In this document: in pieces, positions 1 to 7,589 of the stretch
How positions within the stretch are numbered: position 1 is the first letter of the stretch
Layout of the letters: each line of letters starts with the position of its first letter
From: Bacteroidota bacterium
GTDB taxonomy: Bacteria; Bacteroidota; Bacteroidia; Bacteroidales; Rikenellaceae
DNA length: 8,266 nucleotides
Assembly: GCA_023443765.1 (NCBI GenBank)
Contig: JAEZTA010000036.1
Span: 1-8,266, forward strand
Direction of reading: 5' to 3'
Translations under genes and position numbers: made by a program
The notes under the pieces: model-generated
What the model was told of the DNA's origin: nothing
Database searches by the model: none
The model's input: the letters and a program-made list of their open reading frames with translations, nothing else

Positions 1-1011
1 GAGATTTACCGCGACATGTTCGAAAAACTCGAAGAGGCCAACACCCTGCTGGCCGAGGGTACCGACTTCGACGCGCTCGAAGACTATATGTACGACGGAA
101 AGGTCGCTCAGTGGCGCAAGTTCGGCAACTCGCTCTACGTCCGCCTGCTGATGCGCGCTGCGCTGAAGGACGAGAGCGATACGGCCGGCGAACGCCTCGA
201 TGCCGTGTCGAAACTCAACGAGATTTTCTCCTACCCGGCCGTTTATCCCGTCTTCACGAGCCGTGCGGACGCCGCCAACGTGAAGTTCGACGCCAACGTC
301 AATGCGCAGTACACGCCGTTCCACAACGTCCGCGCCGGACTCTGGAACGCCAACATGATCTGCGAACGGCTGATGGACGAGATGTACGATTCGTCGGCCG
401 GGCTGAAGGACCCGCGTGTGACCTTCTATTTCGATAAGCTCGTAGGCGTACCGACGCAGGTGACCTACAACGAACTGATGGGTTATTTCGATACGGCCGG
501 CCACTACCGCCGCAACGTGATCCAGGACCGCGACCACTTCCCGCTGATGAACTACTCGGAGCTCTACTTCATCTGGGCCGAGGCCGCTTACCGCGGCTGG
601 ATTCCCGGAACCCCGAAGGAGTATTATGTGAAGGCTGTTTCCGAAGCCGTCTACGAGTGGACGGACAATCCGGCGGCCGACCTCACGTCGTTCCTCGGCA
701 ATTCGAAGGTGTCGCTCGACGCCCTCGACGGCGAGGAGGTCCTCGAACGGATCATGACCCAGAAGTGGATTTCGAACTTCCTGGTCGGCATCGAATCGTG
801 GTGCGACTACCGCCGCACGGGCTATCCCGAGATGCCCGTCAAGGCGCTCGCCGCCAACGACGGCATCCTGCCCACCCGCCTGCGCTACCCCTCGGACGAG
901 GAGTTCCGCAACAAGACCAACTATTTCAATGCACTCGACAGCTGGCTCGGAGGCACGAACAACATGACTACGAACGTTTGGTGGGCCGACCATACCAACA
1001 AACGCAAATAA
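1..1011 (+). CDS. SusD/RagB-like outer-membrane nutrient-binding lipoprotein (SusD-like_2 type), C-terminal part
   Basis: This frame is open from the first base (E-I-Y-R-D-M-F...), so the gene starts upstream; the ATG at 16 is an internal methionine. Family knowledge: SusD-like proteins are alpha-helical TPR-type lipoproteins that cap a SusC-type TonB-dependent transporter and capture ligand at the cell surface. Visible hallmarks are the helix W-R-K-F-G-N-S-L-Y-V-R-L-L-M-R at about 112-156, which matches the W-x-K-F-x-N-S-L-x-x-R signature of the SusD-like_2 subfamily. Others are Y-S-E-L-Y-F-I-W-A-E-A-A near 553-588, the I-M-T-Q-K-W-I-S helix near 752-775, and the C-terminal R-L-R-Y-P-x-x-E plus M-T-T-N-V-W-W ending. 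About 336 residues are present, so roughly the first third, including the lipobox, is missing. It ends at TAA, 15 nt before the next gene, which suggests co-transcription. The ligand cannot be read from the sequence. A SusC partner is expected upstream but is not visible. Confidence 0.93.
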   Translation, partial: EIYRDMFEKLEEANTLLAEGTDFDALEDYMYDGKVAQWRKFGNSLYVRLLMRAALKDESDTAGERLDAVSKLNEIFSYPAVYPVFTSRADAANVKFDANVNAQYTPFHNVRAGLWNANMICERLMDEMYDSSAGLKDPRVTFYFDKLVGVPTQVTYNELMGYFDTAGHYRRNVIQDRDHFPLMNYSELYFIWAEAAYRGWIPGTPKEYYVKAVSEAVYEWTDNPAADLTSFLGNSKVSLDALDGEEVLERIMTQKWISNFLVGIESWCDYRRTGYPEMPVKALAANDGILPTRLRYPSDEEFRNKTNYFNALDSWLGGTNNMTTNVWWADHTNKRK

Positions 1012-1012
1012 A

Positions 1013-1017
1013 AGGAG
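1013..1017 (+). promoter_or_regulatory. Shine-Dalgarno-like ribosome binding site
   Basis: AGGAG begins 4 nt after the SusD-like stop codon. It ends 9 nt before the ATG at 1027, a normal spacing, and supports that start. It is the only purine-rich AGGAG-type site before any start in the window; the other genes have A/T-rich leaders, as is common in Bacteroidota. Confidence 0.6.
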
Positions 1018-1026
1018 ACCTGAAGT

Positions 1027-4000
1027 ATGAAAAAACTTATTTTTCTGATATTGGCGGCGGCGACGGCCGTTTTTGCAGCCTGTTCGTCCGACGAAGGAAC
1101 GTCGGCGTATCCCGATAAACTGGAAGTCGTGCTGACCCCGACGTGGGACGCTACCCGGGGCATGACCAGTTCGAGCCAGACCAAAACCGTAGCCGTGGCG
1201 CTCAATGTGGAGAGCATCCACTGGAAAGTGGCTTCGGATAGCGACTGGTGTATTGTCGACGAGGACGAGAGCCACATCGGCAGCGGTGAATTTACCATCG
1301 AGGTAACGGCCAACGACGACTTCAAGTCGCGCGATGCCGTCATCACCCTTTCGGCAGGCGCCTACACCTACCGGATGAGCGTCGACCAGTCGGGCAATAT
1401 CTTCATCCTCGACCACGTTTATTCGGTCGTGGCTCCCGGCGACACCGAGGCCTTCGAAGTCGAGGTCAAGACCCTCTCGAAGTGGCAGCCGGTGGATTCG
1501 GAGTGGATTCACGGCGAGGTCGTGGAGACCTCGGAACCGGATGCCAGCGGCATGACCACCTCGACGCTCCGCATCCGCTGCGACGCCAATACGGGCGCTG
1601 CGGGCCGTTACGGTACGCTGACCATCGAACCCACCGACGGACATGGTTACAGCACGACCTACTCGGTCTTCCAGTTCGGAACCGACGTGGCGTTCGATGC
1701 CGACAACAAACTCGACCTTGCGGCGAAAGGCGAAATCACGTTCGACGTGGTGGCTCCTGCCGACGCTGTCGCAGGCGTGACCTGCCCGACATGGGTTACT
1801 TATACGGCTGAACCCGGCGAGGAGCAGGCTGTTTACACCTTCTCCGTCGCTGAGAATCCCAGCGACACGAAGACCGAGCGCGAAGGCGCGATCGAGTTCT
1901 CGATCAAGGACATTGCGGCAAAAACCGTACTGCCGACCGTCAAGCAGGCGTTCTATCCCGCAGGCGGCATCGTTTCGGGCGCTGGCCTGAAGATGTTTGC
2001 CGAGGTGTTCAACGCCGGGGGCGACATCTCCGACTGGACTTCGGGCGAAGGCGGCAAGACCGTCGAAGTGCTGGGCGATGTCGATATGAAGGGTGTCGAG
2101 TGGAAAGCCATCGGTACGGCACAACGTCCGTTCGACGGCATCGTAGCCGGTAACGAGCACCTGATCCTCAACTGGAATACGGCCCAGCCGCTCTTCGGTT
2201 ATATGGCCGAGGGTTCGGCGATTAGCGACCTGACGATCGACGCTACGTCGAAGCTGACGGTGAAAAGCATTGCCAAGGACGGTTATGCAGCGGCGTTCGC
2301 CGGTGTTTGCAACGGAACGCTCAAAAACTGCCGCAACATGGCGGCTGTGACGCTCGATGCTACCGCTACGGTAGCCGGAGCATGCGGCGTAGCCGGTGTG
2401 GCGGGCCTGGTCGGCGCGACGGGCCGCGTGGAGAACTGCTCCAATACGGCGTTCATTACCCTGAGCGGCAGCGTGACCGGCGATAAGGTTTCGGTCGGTG
2501 GTGTCGTGGCTGAAACCGAGGCCGGAGCCGTCGTGACGGGATGCAGCAACGAGGGCGGCATCTCCTCCTCGGCAGCGACCCCCAAGGTAAACTCGGCGGG
2601 CATCTATACGGGCGGCGTTGTCGGCTATGCCGGCGGCCCGGTCGAGAACTGCACCACCAGCGGCGGCAAGACGATCGCCCTGCAGATTACGGCCGGTTAC
2701 ATGACTTACACGGGCGGTATCGTAGGTTGGGCCAACGGAACGGTTACGGGATGTAACAACAAGCAGCCCCTTTCGATCGCTGCCAACCGTCTGGGCGACG
2801 CCTGCCGCTATGTCTATGCGGGTGGTGTGGCCGGCAAGTCGGTCGGAGCGCTTACCGGCTCGAAGAACCAGGGCAACCTGACCGCCGTGGCGATCTGCAA
2901 GTTCGTCATCATGGGCGGCATCGTCGGTTCGGCCGACGGAGCTGTTTCGGAGGTTGTCAATGTGGCGACCGTTTCGGTCCCCGGTAACCCCGACGGAACC
3001 AACGGTTCGCTGAAGGAGAAGTATTTCGGTCCCCGTTACGCCTATGTCGGCGGTGTGGCCGGTCAGCTGCGCGCCGATGCAACGATCACCGGCAACGGCG
3101 ATACAACCAACTCGGGAGCCGTCTCGATCGACCAGATGGAGTACAGCACGGAGGATATTGTCGCTCTGGGCGGCATTGTCGGCCAGCAGATGGGCAAGGT
3201 CTCGAACACGGTCAACGCAGGCGCCGTTTCGGTGTCGGCGAGCCCCGCTTCGGGAACCATCGCGTGGAAGGTTCGCTGCGTAGGCGGTATTTCGGGTCTG
3301 CTCGGTGAGCTGGGCAAAAGCTATGCAGAGGCATCGGTTACCGGTTCGAAGAATCTCGCTACCGTTACCCAGGCCCGTACGGCGGTCCGCAGCAATGGCA
3401 TGCCTGCTTACTTGGGCGGTATCGCCGGTTATATCTACGCATCGGAATGCACGATTTCGGATTGTACCAACAGCGGCGAGGTCAACAACGACTACTATAA
3501 CAACAGTATCGATTTCGACGCTGCGGAGGGTACCAAACGTACGAACTGTACGGGCGGCATCGTCGGTGCGGCTTCTACCCTGGGCGGGCCTAACGTCATC
3601 GCGTCGTGTACCAACTCGGGCCTGATCCCGATCTACCGCGGTATCGGCGGCGGCATCGTCGCCTATGCGGACGGCGCGCAGATCAAGGAGTGTTCGAACA
3701 CGAGCAGCTTCCCGACCTCCAACCGTAACGGCGTTACGGGCGGTGTCGCGGGTCAGGTGCTGAACACGCAGATCGAGGATTGCCTGAACCGTGCGACCGT
3801 TACGGCGGATGGAACGGGCGATGCGACGACCGTTAAACTCGGTGGCCTTGTCGGAGCTTTGTCGGAAGGTTCTGCCGTGCGGAGCAGCAAGCATTACGGA
3901 GTTCTCTATTCCCAGACATACGGACAGGCTAAATTCGTTGGCGGCGGTGTTGCCGGCACTTCGGTTGCCGGCACGACGATTAATGACTGCAGTTTCGGCG

Positions 4001-4107
4001 GCCAGTTCCAGGGCAAGAGCGGCGATCCCGTGGCCCTGACGGTCGGCAATGTCTGCGGCGACAGCAAATTCACCGGCTCGGGGAACACCCTCTGGGACGG
4101 AAAATAA
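1027..4107 (+). CDS. Surface lipoprotein with three BACON-like domains and a GLUG-type beta-helix repeat array
   Basis: The 1026-residue product starts with K-K and a hydrophobic stretch ending F-A-A-C, giving a lipidated Cys19. The following S-S-D-E is acidic, like Bacteroidota lipoprotein export signals, so outer-surface display is likely. Three beta-sandwich domains follow at about residues 31-122, 124-218 and 221-311. The first has the BACON pattern: W-K-V near 66, D-W at 73-74, G-x-G-x-F-T-I-x-V-x-A-N-D, R-D-A, then V-D-Q-S-G. The remaining ~710 residues are a beta-helix. Its head (about 313-410) contains F-N-A-G-G-D-I-S-D-W, D-V-D-M and L-N-W. About 15 GLUG-like repeats follow, with G-G-[IV]-[VA]-G turns and C-x-N strands. 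The protein ends L-W-D-G-K. BACON domains are usually linked to glycan or mucin binding, and a third-position gene after susD often encodes a surface ligand-binding protein; that role here is inferred. No catalytic motif was seen. The head, repeats and W-D-G end recur in the gene at 5760. It is followed by a terminator-like hairpin. Confidence 0.9.
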   Translation: MKKLIFLILAAATAVFAACSSDEGTSAYPDKLEVVLTPTWDATRGMTSSSQTKTVAVALNVESIHWKVASDSDWCIVDEDESHIGSGEFTIEVTANDDFKSRDAVITLSAGAYTYRMSVDQSGNIFILDHVYSVVAPGDTEAFEVEVKTLSKWQPVDSEWIHGEVVETSEPDASGMTTSTLRIRCDANTGAAGRYGTLTIEPTDGHGYSTTYSVFQFGTDVAFDADNKLDLAAKGEITFDVVAPADAVAGVTCPTWVTYTAEPGEEQAVYTFSVAENPSDTKTEREGAIEFSIKDIAAKTVLPTVKQAFYPAGGIVSGAGLKMFAEVFNAGGDISDWTSGEGGKTVEVLGDVDMKGVEWKAIGTAQRPFDGIVAGNEHLILNWNTAQPLFGYMAEGSAISDLTIDATSKLTVKSIAKDGYAAAFAGVCNGTLKNCRNMAAVTLDATATVAGACGVAGVAGLVGATGRVENCSNTAFITLSGSVTGDKVSVGGVVAETEAGAVVTGCSNEGGISSSAATPKVNSAGIYTGGVVGYAGGPVENCTTSGGKTIALQITAGYMTYTGGIVGWANGTVTGCNNKQPLSIAANRLGDACRYVYAGGVAGKSVGALTGSKNQGNLTAVAICKFVIMGGIVGSADGAVSEVVNVATVSVPGNPDGTNGSLKEKYFGPRYAYVGGVAGQLRADATITGNGDTTNSGAVSIDQMEYSTEDIVALGGIVGQQMGKVSNTVNAGAVSVSASPASGTIAWKVRCVGGISGLLGELGKSYAEASVTGSKNLATVTQARTAVRSNGMPAYLGGIAGYIYASECTISDCTNSGEVNNDYYNNSIDFDAAEGTKRTNCTGGIVGAASTLGGPNVIASCTNSGLIPIYRGIGGGIVAYADGAQIKECSNTSSFPTSNRNGVTGGVAGQVLNTQIEDCLNRATVTADGTGDATTVKLGGLVGALSEGSAVRSSKHYGVLYSQTYGQAKFVGGGVAGTSVAGTTINDCSFGGQFQGKSGDPVALTVGNVCGDSKFTGSGNTLWDGK
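2395..3960 (+). repeat. GLUG-type protein repeat array inside the BACON lipoprotein gene
   Basis: In-frame G-G-[IVL]-[VAS]-G turns start at about 2611, 2713, 2821, 2914, 3049, 3169, 3283, 3415, 3553, 3646, 3739, 3841 and 3940, with weaker units near 2395 and 2497. Spacing is 93-138 nt (31-46 residues). Many units carry a C-x-N strand just before or after the turn, for example E-N-C-S-N, T-G-C-S-N, S-D-C-T-N, A-S-C-T-N and K-E-C-S-N. The repetition is mainly at protein level. The longest exact DNA match I found by eye is 16 nt, GGGCGGCATCGTCGGT at 2913-2928 and 3552-3567. The repeats should form a right-handed beta-helix-like solenoid; this follows from the family and was not computed. Confidence 0.75.
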
Positions 4108-4125
4108 ACGGTTGGTTATTAGGTC

Positions 4126-4164
4126 GGGAACGGGGCGGAAGCCTCCGTTCCGTTCCCATTTTTT
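4126..4164 (+). terminator. Rho-independent terminator-like hairpin
   Basis: Left arm 4126-4139 (GGGAACGGGGCGGA) pairs with right arm 4144-4157 (TCCGTTCCGTTCCC) over 14 positions, two of them G-U wobbles, around the 4-nt loop AGCC. One A and six T follow (4159-4164). It lies 18 nt after the BACON/GLUG stop codon. The T-tract ends only 8 nt before the ATG at 4173. It is the only such structure between the genes of this window and would separate or attenuate expression of the upstream SusD/BACON genes from the downstream phosphoesterase genes. Confidence 0.85.
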
Positions 4165-4172
4165 AAGAAACA

Positions 4173-5735
4173 ATGCGACGAATGGCACGGAAAATACTAT
4201 TTGCCCTTCTTATCGGGTGGCTCCTGGCCGCCTGCGGCAATAACGACGCGCCCGGTGGAACCGGGCCCGGCGGCAAGGATGCGGTCGTCAGCGGAACGGT
4301 CACCGATCAGCGGGGACTGCCCGTCGAAGGTGTGGTCGTGAGCGACGGACTGCTTACGACCGTGACCGACGAAGCGGGCAATTATGCGCTTGAGAGCGAC
4401 CTTTCGAAACGACGCTTCGTACAGGTGACCATTCCCGCGGCGTATGAAATCCCGGTGAAGAACGGCATCCCGCAGTTCTGGCAGCGCATTCCGGCAGGGA
4501 CGACCAAATTCAAGGCCGACTTTACGCTTCAGGCCCGGAAAAAGGCCGCTCCGCGTTACACGATCCTGATGACGGCCGACCCGCAGATTCGTTCGCGCGG
4601 TGCGCGTTACGACAATTTTGCGTTCCATTCGATCGACATGTACGAGGATCTGTGCCGCGACCTGCAGGAGACTGCCGCGACGATCACCGACCGTCCCGTT
4701 TACAGCATTTCGCTGGGCGACCTGGTCCACAACGACATGTCGCTCTATCCGACCTACTGCGCCGGGATCGCCGGATTCGACTTCCCGGTGTTCAACGTGA
4801 TCGGCAACCACGACCACGTGCAGAATGTGGCTACCGACCGCGAGGCGGTGGCGAAGTTCGAGGAGTGGCTCGGTCCGACCTGCTATTCGGTCGAGCTGGG
4901 GCAACTGCATTTTATCTTCCTCGACAACATCATTATGAAGAACAACACGCTCGATCCGAACAACACGGGCGCCTATAACGACGGGCTGTCGGACGAGGCG
5001 TACAGTTGGCTGTGCAACGACCTGAAATACGTCGACAAAAGCAAGACCATCATGCTTTGCGCCCACAGTTCGATGTTCCGCAAGCCCGATTCCGAGCCTG
5101 CCGACCGCGACAAGCACGGCCCGGACTATGCCTCGCGCCTCGCGCAGTACAGCTGCGTGCACTCCTGGGCGGGCCACTCGCACATCAACTTCAACTATGC
5201 CTATTCGGCCGAGGAAGCGTCGCCGAAGTTCCCCAACGTCGAGTCGCACATCCTGGCCCGTTCGACCGGGGCGCTGTGGCTCAACGAGAACATTTCGAGC
5301 GACGGAACCCCGCGGGGTTATATGGTCGTCGATGTCGACGGGGAAAACATCAGTTGGTACTATAAGCCTTATTCTTACGAAAATGACGTACCTTCGGGGC
5401 TGAAACGGGACTATCAGATCCGGGCCTATGCTCCGGGCGCCTACTACAACGACGGATACGTCTATGCCAATGTCTGGAACCACGACGCCCGCTGGAGCGA
5501 TGTCCGCTATACGGACAGCGGCAAAAGCGGTGCGAAAATGACGCGGGTGACCGTCTACGACGGCGCTTACGTCCGGATGGCCGACTATTACAACTCGGTC
5601 CAGACCACGACGACGTTCGAACCCTTCAAAACCACGCATATGTTCCGCATCCTGCCCACGGCGGGGGCGGCGCAGGCTACTGTCGAGACGACGGATCGTT
5701 TCGGCGAACACTATACGACCACCATGGAGTGGTAA
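4173..5735 (+). CDS. Calcineurin-like metallophosphoesterase lipoprotein with N- and C-terminal accessory domains
   Basis: The 520-residue product is predicted to hydrolyse phosphomono- or phosphodiesters using two metal ions; the substrate is unknown. The signal sequence ends L-L-A-A-C, giving lipid-modified Cys21, followed by a Gly/Asn/Pro linker. An N-terminal beta-sandwich (about 37-122, V-S-G-T-V-T-D... with D-E-A-G-N-Y) matches the domain preceding such phosphoesterases. Catalytic motifs are D136-P-Q138 (normally D-x-H), G182-D183-x-x-x-N187, G211-N212-H213-D214-H215, H298 in C-A-H-S-S, and G334-H335-S-H337. A beta-rich C-terminal domain occupies about 400-520 and matches the C-terminal domain known for this family. 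The length is full for the family. ATG 4173 and the in-frame ATG 4182 both fit; neither has a clear Shine-Dalgarno, only AAGAAA. The terminator just upstream implies readthrough or an unrecognised promoter. It is a paralog of the gene at 7590 and sits between the two GLUG-repeat genes. Confidence 0.92.
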   Translation: MRRMARKILFALLIGWLLAACGNNDAPGGTGPGGKDAVVSGTVTDQRGLPVEGVVVSDGLLTTVTDEAGNYALESDLSKRRFVQVTIPAAYEIPVKNGIPQFWQRIPAGTTKFKADFTLQARKKAAPRYTILMTADPQIRSRGARYDNFAFHSIDMYEDLCRDLQETAATITDRPVYSISLGDLVHNDMSLYPTYCAGIAGFDFPVFNVIGNHDHVQNVATDREAVAKFEEWLGPTCYSVELGQLHFIFLDNIIMKNNTLDPNNTGAYNDGLSDEAYSWLCNDLKYVDKSKTIMLCAHSSMFRKPDSEPADRDKHGPDYASRLAQYSCVHSWAGHSHINFNYAYSAEEASPKFPNVESHILARSTGALWLNENISSDGTPRGYMVVDVDGENISWYYKPYSYENDVPSGLKRDYQIRAYAPGAYYNDGYVYANVWNHDARWSDVRYTDSGKSGAKMTRVTVYDGAYVRMADYYNSVQTTTTFEPFKTTHMFRILPTAGAAQATVETTDRFGEHYTTTMEW

Positions 5736-5759
5736 CGAACCTGAAAATTTAACCGAATT

Positions 5760-7577
5760 ATGAAGAAATTGTTATTGACGCTTATTGCCGCGGCGGTAAC
5801 TTTGGCGGCTGCAGCGGGCGGCATTTCGACCGCTGCGGAACTTGCAGCCTTTGCCGAGGCTGTCAATGCGGGCGGCGATGTTTCGGCCTGGCAGGACGAT
5901 CGCGGCGAAGTACACCTGAAAGCCGATATCGACATGGGTAAGATCAAGCGGTTTGCGCGGATCGAGAATTTCTCGGGCATCTTCGACGGCGAAGGCCATG
6001 CGATCCTCAACTGGAAAACCGACGGCGGGCTGTTCCGGCTCGTGGCCGAGGGCAGCATCGTGCGTAACCTCGTGATCGCCGCCAGCTGTTCGATGAAGGT
6101 GTCGGACGACGGCGACGACGCGCTTTATGCGGGTTTTGTAGCCGACGTGAATCACGGCATTCTGGAGCGTTGCGAGAACTACGGTTCGATTGCGCACCGC
6201 TCGGCCCGCTCGCTCCACGACAACTACGTGGGCGGCGTTTGCGGCATGAACAAATACGTCATCACCCGTTGCAAGAACGGTGGCGACATCTCCTCGACGG
6301 GCAGCTGCCCGTCGTTGCTGCCGACCGCCGAGCCGCGGATGTACCTGGGCGGCGTGCTGGGCGGAAGCCTCGGCCGTTCGCTGCCGGGGGCTTTCGTGGC
6401 TTATTGCGAAAACACCGGGCGTGTGAACTATACGGGTGCGTTCATCGTTTCCCACATCGGCGGCATCGTCGGCTACAACATGCGCGTGAAGGTGAAGTTC
6501 AGCATCAACCGCGGCGAGATCGTCTCGGTGGCGCGCGGGGTTGACGACGGCAGCGACCGTTACTGCCAGGAGATGGCGGGCGGTATCTGCGGCATGGCCA
6601 AGGGCGACGTGATGTGCTGCGACAATTTCGGCGCCGTCACGACGCGCGGCCACGCATACAGCCTCACGGCGGGTATCTGCGGCTCGGCCCACGAGTCGAT
6701 GACCGTCGGCGACTGCGACAACTTCGCGCCCGTGACCTCGACGAGTTCCTACCAGGCTTCGGTCGGCGGTATCGTCGGACTGTCGGGCCGGGCCGTCGTC
6801 GTCGCGCATTGCCGTAACAAGGGTACGATTCGCTTCGACGGCACGAGTGTCGACCGCCGGTCGACTGCGGGCGGTATCGTGGGCGACATCTATGCCAAGA
6901 AGGACGCGGTTTATGCCGCCTCGATCCGGGACTGCCGCAACGAAGGCGATGTCTCGTGCGGTTTGGGCGAGAATACGCGCAACAGCGCACGCGGCATACA
7001 GGCCGCCGGCATCGTCGGCTTCATCAACGGCAACGAGGCGGTGAGCGCCGATGTGCGCGACTGCGTGAATACGGGCAAAGTGCGCTCCGAGTCGGGACGT
7101 GCGGCCGGTATCTGCGGATTTGCCAGCTACTGCGATTTCGACGGTAACGAGAACCTCGGAACTGTCGAAGGCGGCGGGGCGCTGCTGGGCGGCATCGTCG
7201 CGGCGTTCGACAACGGAACCGTCAGGGGCTGCACGAACCGGGGCGATGTGCTTGCCGGAGCGAAAGGCCAGGCGGGCGGCGTTGCCGCAACGACGTGGAA
7301 CGGCGGAAACTCCCGCATCGAAGCCTGCCGCAACGCCGGCGTGATCAAGGGCATGTTCGGGCTGGTCGGGTCGATCCTGGGCGAAGGCCGCACCGAAACT
7401 GACCGCATCGAGGCCTGTGGCGTCGGCGGCGGCGTGGGTACGGCGGTACAGAGCCGCGAAGCGGCCCCAAAGGCTGCTCCCGAAACCTTCGATCAGTTCA
7501 TCACCGGACGCAACGTCGTGAAGAACAAGGCGGTCGTCGATCGTGCGAGCTGCTATTACTGGGACGGAAACAATTAA
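5760..7577 (+). CDS. Secreted GLUG-type beta-helix repeat protein
   Basis: The 605-residue product has an N-terminal K-K plus an Ala/Leu-rich hydrophobic segment, with probable signal peptidase I cleavage near A-A-A-G-G at residues 18-22. No lipobox cysteine is present, so it should be periplasmic or released, unlike the BACON lipoprotein upstream. It lacks BACON domains and starts directly with a head like that protein's residues 313-410: A-F-A-E-A-V-N-A-G-G-D-V-S-A-W, D-I-D-M, F-S-G-I-F-D-G-E-G-H and I-L-N-W. About 12 GLUG-like repeats with C-x-N strands follow, then a C-terminal extension ending Y-Y-W-D-G-N-N. No catalytic motif, type IX sorting domain or membrane anchor was seen. GLUG solenoids occur in surface and secreted proteins; a binding or scaffold role is inferred. 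The gene follows the phosphoesterase stop by 24 nt and precedes the next phosphoesterase by 12 nt, so these three genes probably form one transcript. The ATG has an A/T-rich leader without Shine-Dalgarno; the signal peptide directly after it fixes the start. Confidence 0.88.
   Translation: MKKLLLTLIAAAVTLAAAAGGISTAAELAAFAEAVNAGGDVSAWQDDRGEVHLKADIDMGKIKRFARIENFSGIFDGEGHAILNWKTDGGLFRLVAEGSIVRNLVIAASCSMKVSDDGDDALYAGFVADVNHGILERCENYGSIAHRSARSLHDNYVGGVCGMNKYVITRCKNGGDISSTGSCPSLLPTAEPRMYLGGVLGGSLGRSLPGAFVAYCENTGRVNYTGAFIVSHIGGIVGYNMRVKVKFSINRGEIVSVARGVDDGSDRYCQEMAGGICGMAKGDVMCCDNFGAVTTRGHAYSLTAGICGSAHESMTVGDCDNFAPVTSTSSYQASVGGIVGLSGRAVVVAHCRNKGTIRFDGTSVDRRSTAGGIVGDIYAKKDAVYAASIRDCRNEGDVSCGLGENTRNSARGIQAAGIVGFINGNEAVSADVRDCVNTGKVRSESGRAAGICGFASYCDFDGNENLGTVEGGGALLGGIVAAFDNGTVRGCTNRGDVLAGAKGQAGGVAATTWNGGNSRIEACRNAGVIKGMFGLVGSILGEGRTETDRIEACGVGGGVGTAVQSREAAPKAAPETFDQFITGRNVVKNKAVVDRASCYYWDGNN
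6129..7290 (+). repeat. GLUG-type protein repeat array inside the secreted beta-helix gene
   Basis: In-frame [GA]-G-[IV]-[VCL]-G-type turns begin at about 6129, 6231, 6348, 6459, 6579, 6669, 6765, 6870, 7005, 7104, 7188 and 7275, spaced 84-135 nt. C-x-N strands accompany most units: E-R-C-E-N, T-R-C-K-N, A-Y-C-E-N, G-D-C-D-N, A-H-C-R-N, R-D-C-R-N, R-D-C-V-N, R-G-C-T-N, E-A-C-R-N. One unit, near 7141-7155, has G-N-E-N in place of the cysteine. Turns with cysteine (G-I-C-G) are more frequent than in the first array. Confidence 0.75.
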
Positions 7578-7589
7578 AAAGTACGAGAT

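Noticed and set aside
4195..4203. TACTATTTG as a possible Bacteroidota -7 promoter element for the first phosphoesterase
   Set aside because: It is one base too long for TAnnTTTG, lacks a convincing -33 partner, and lies inside the signal-peptide codons, downstream of both candidate starts.
4197..5711. A 504-codon open frame on the minus strand opposite the first phosphoesterase
   Set aside because: It has the same codon-aligned antisense phase and ends at a forward CTA codon at 4197. The forward frame has clear catalytic motifs and a signal peptide, so this is a composition artefact.
5736..5759. A terminator or promoter between the first phosphoesterase and the second GLUG gene
   Set aside because: The 24-nt gap is A/T-rich with no stable inverted repeat or T-tract and no promoter consensus. 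It reads as an intra-operon spacer.
2913..6472. Short exact DNA repeats such as GGCGGCATCGTCGG at 2914, 3553 and 6459 as a possible recombination or phase-variation system
   Set aside because: They are short, irregularly spaced, and fully explained by the recurring G-G-I-V-G codons of the GLUG repeats. No inverted recombinase-type sites or recombinase gene are visible.
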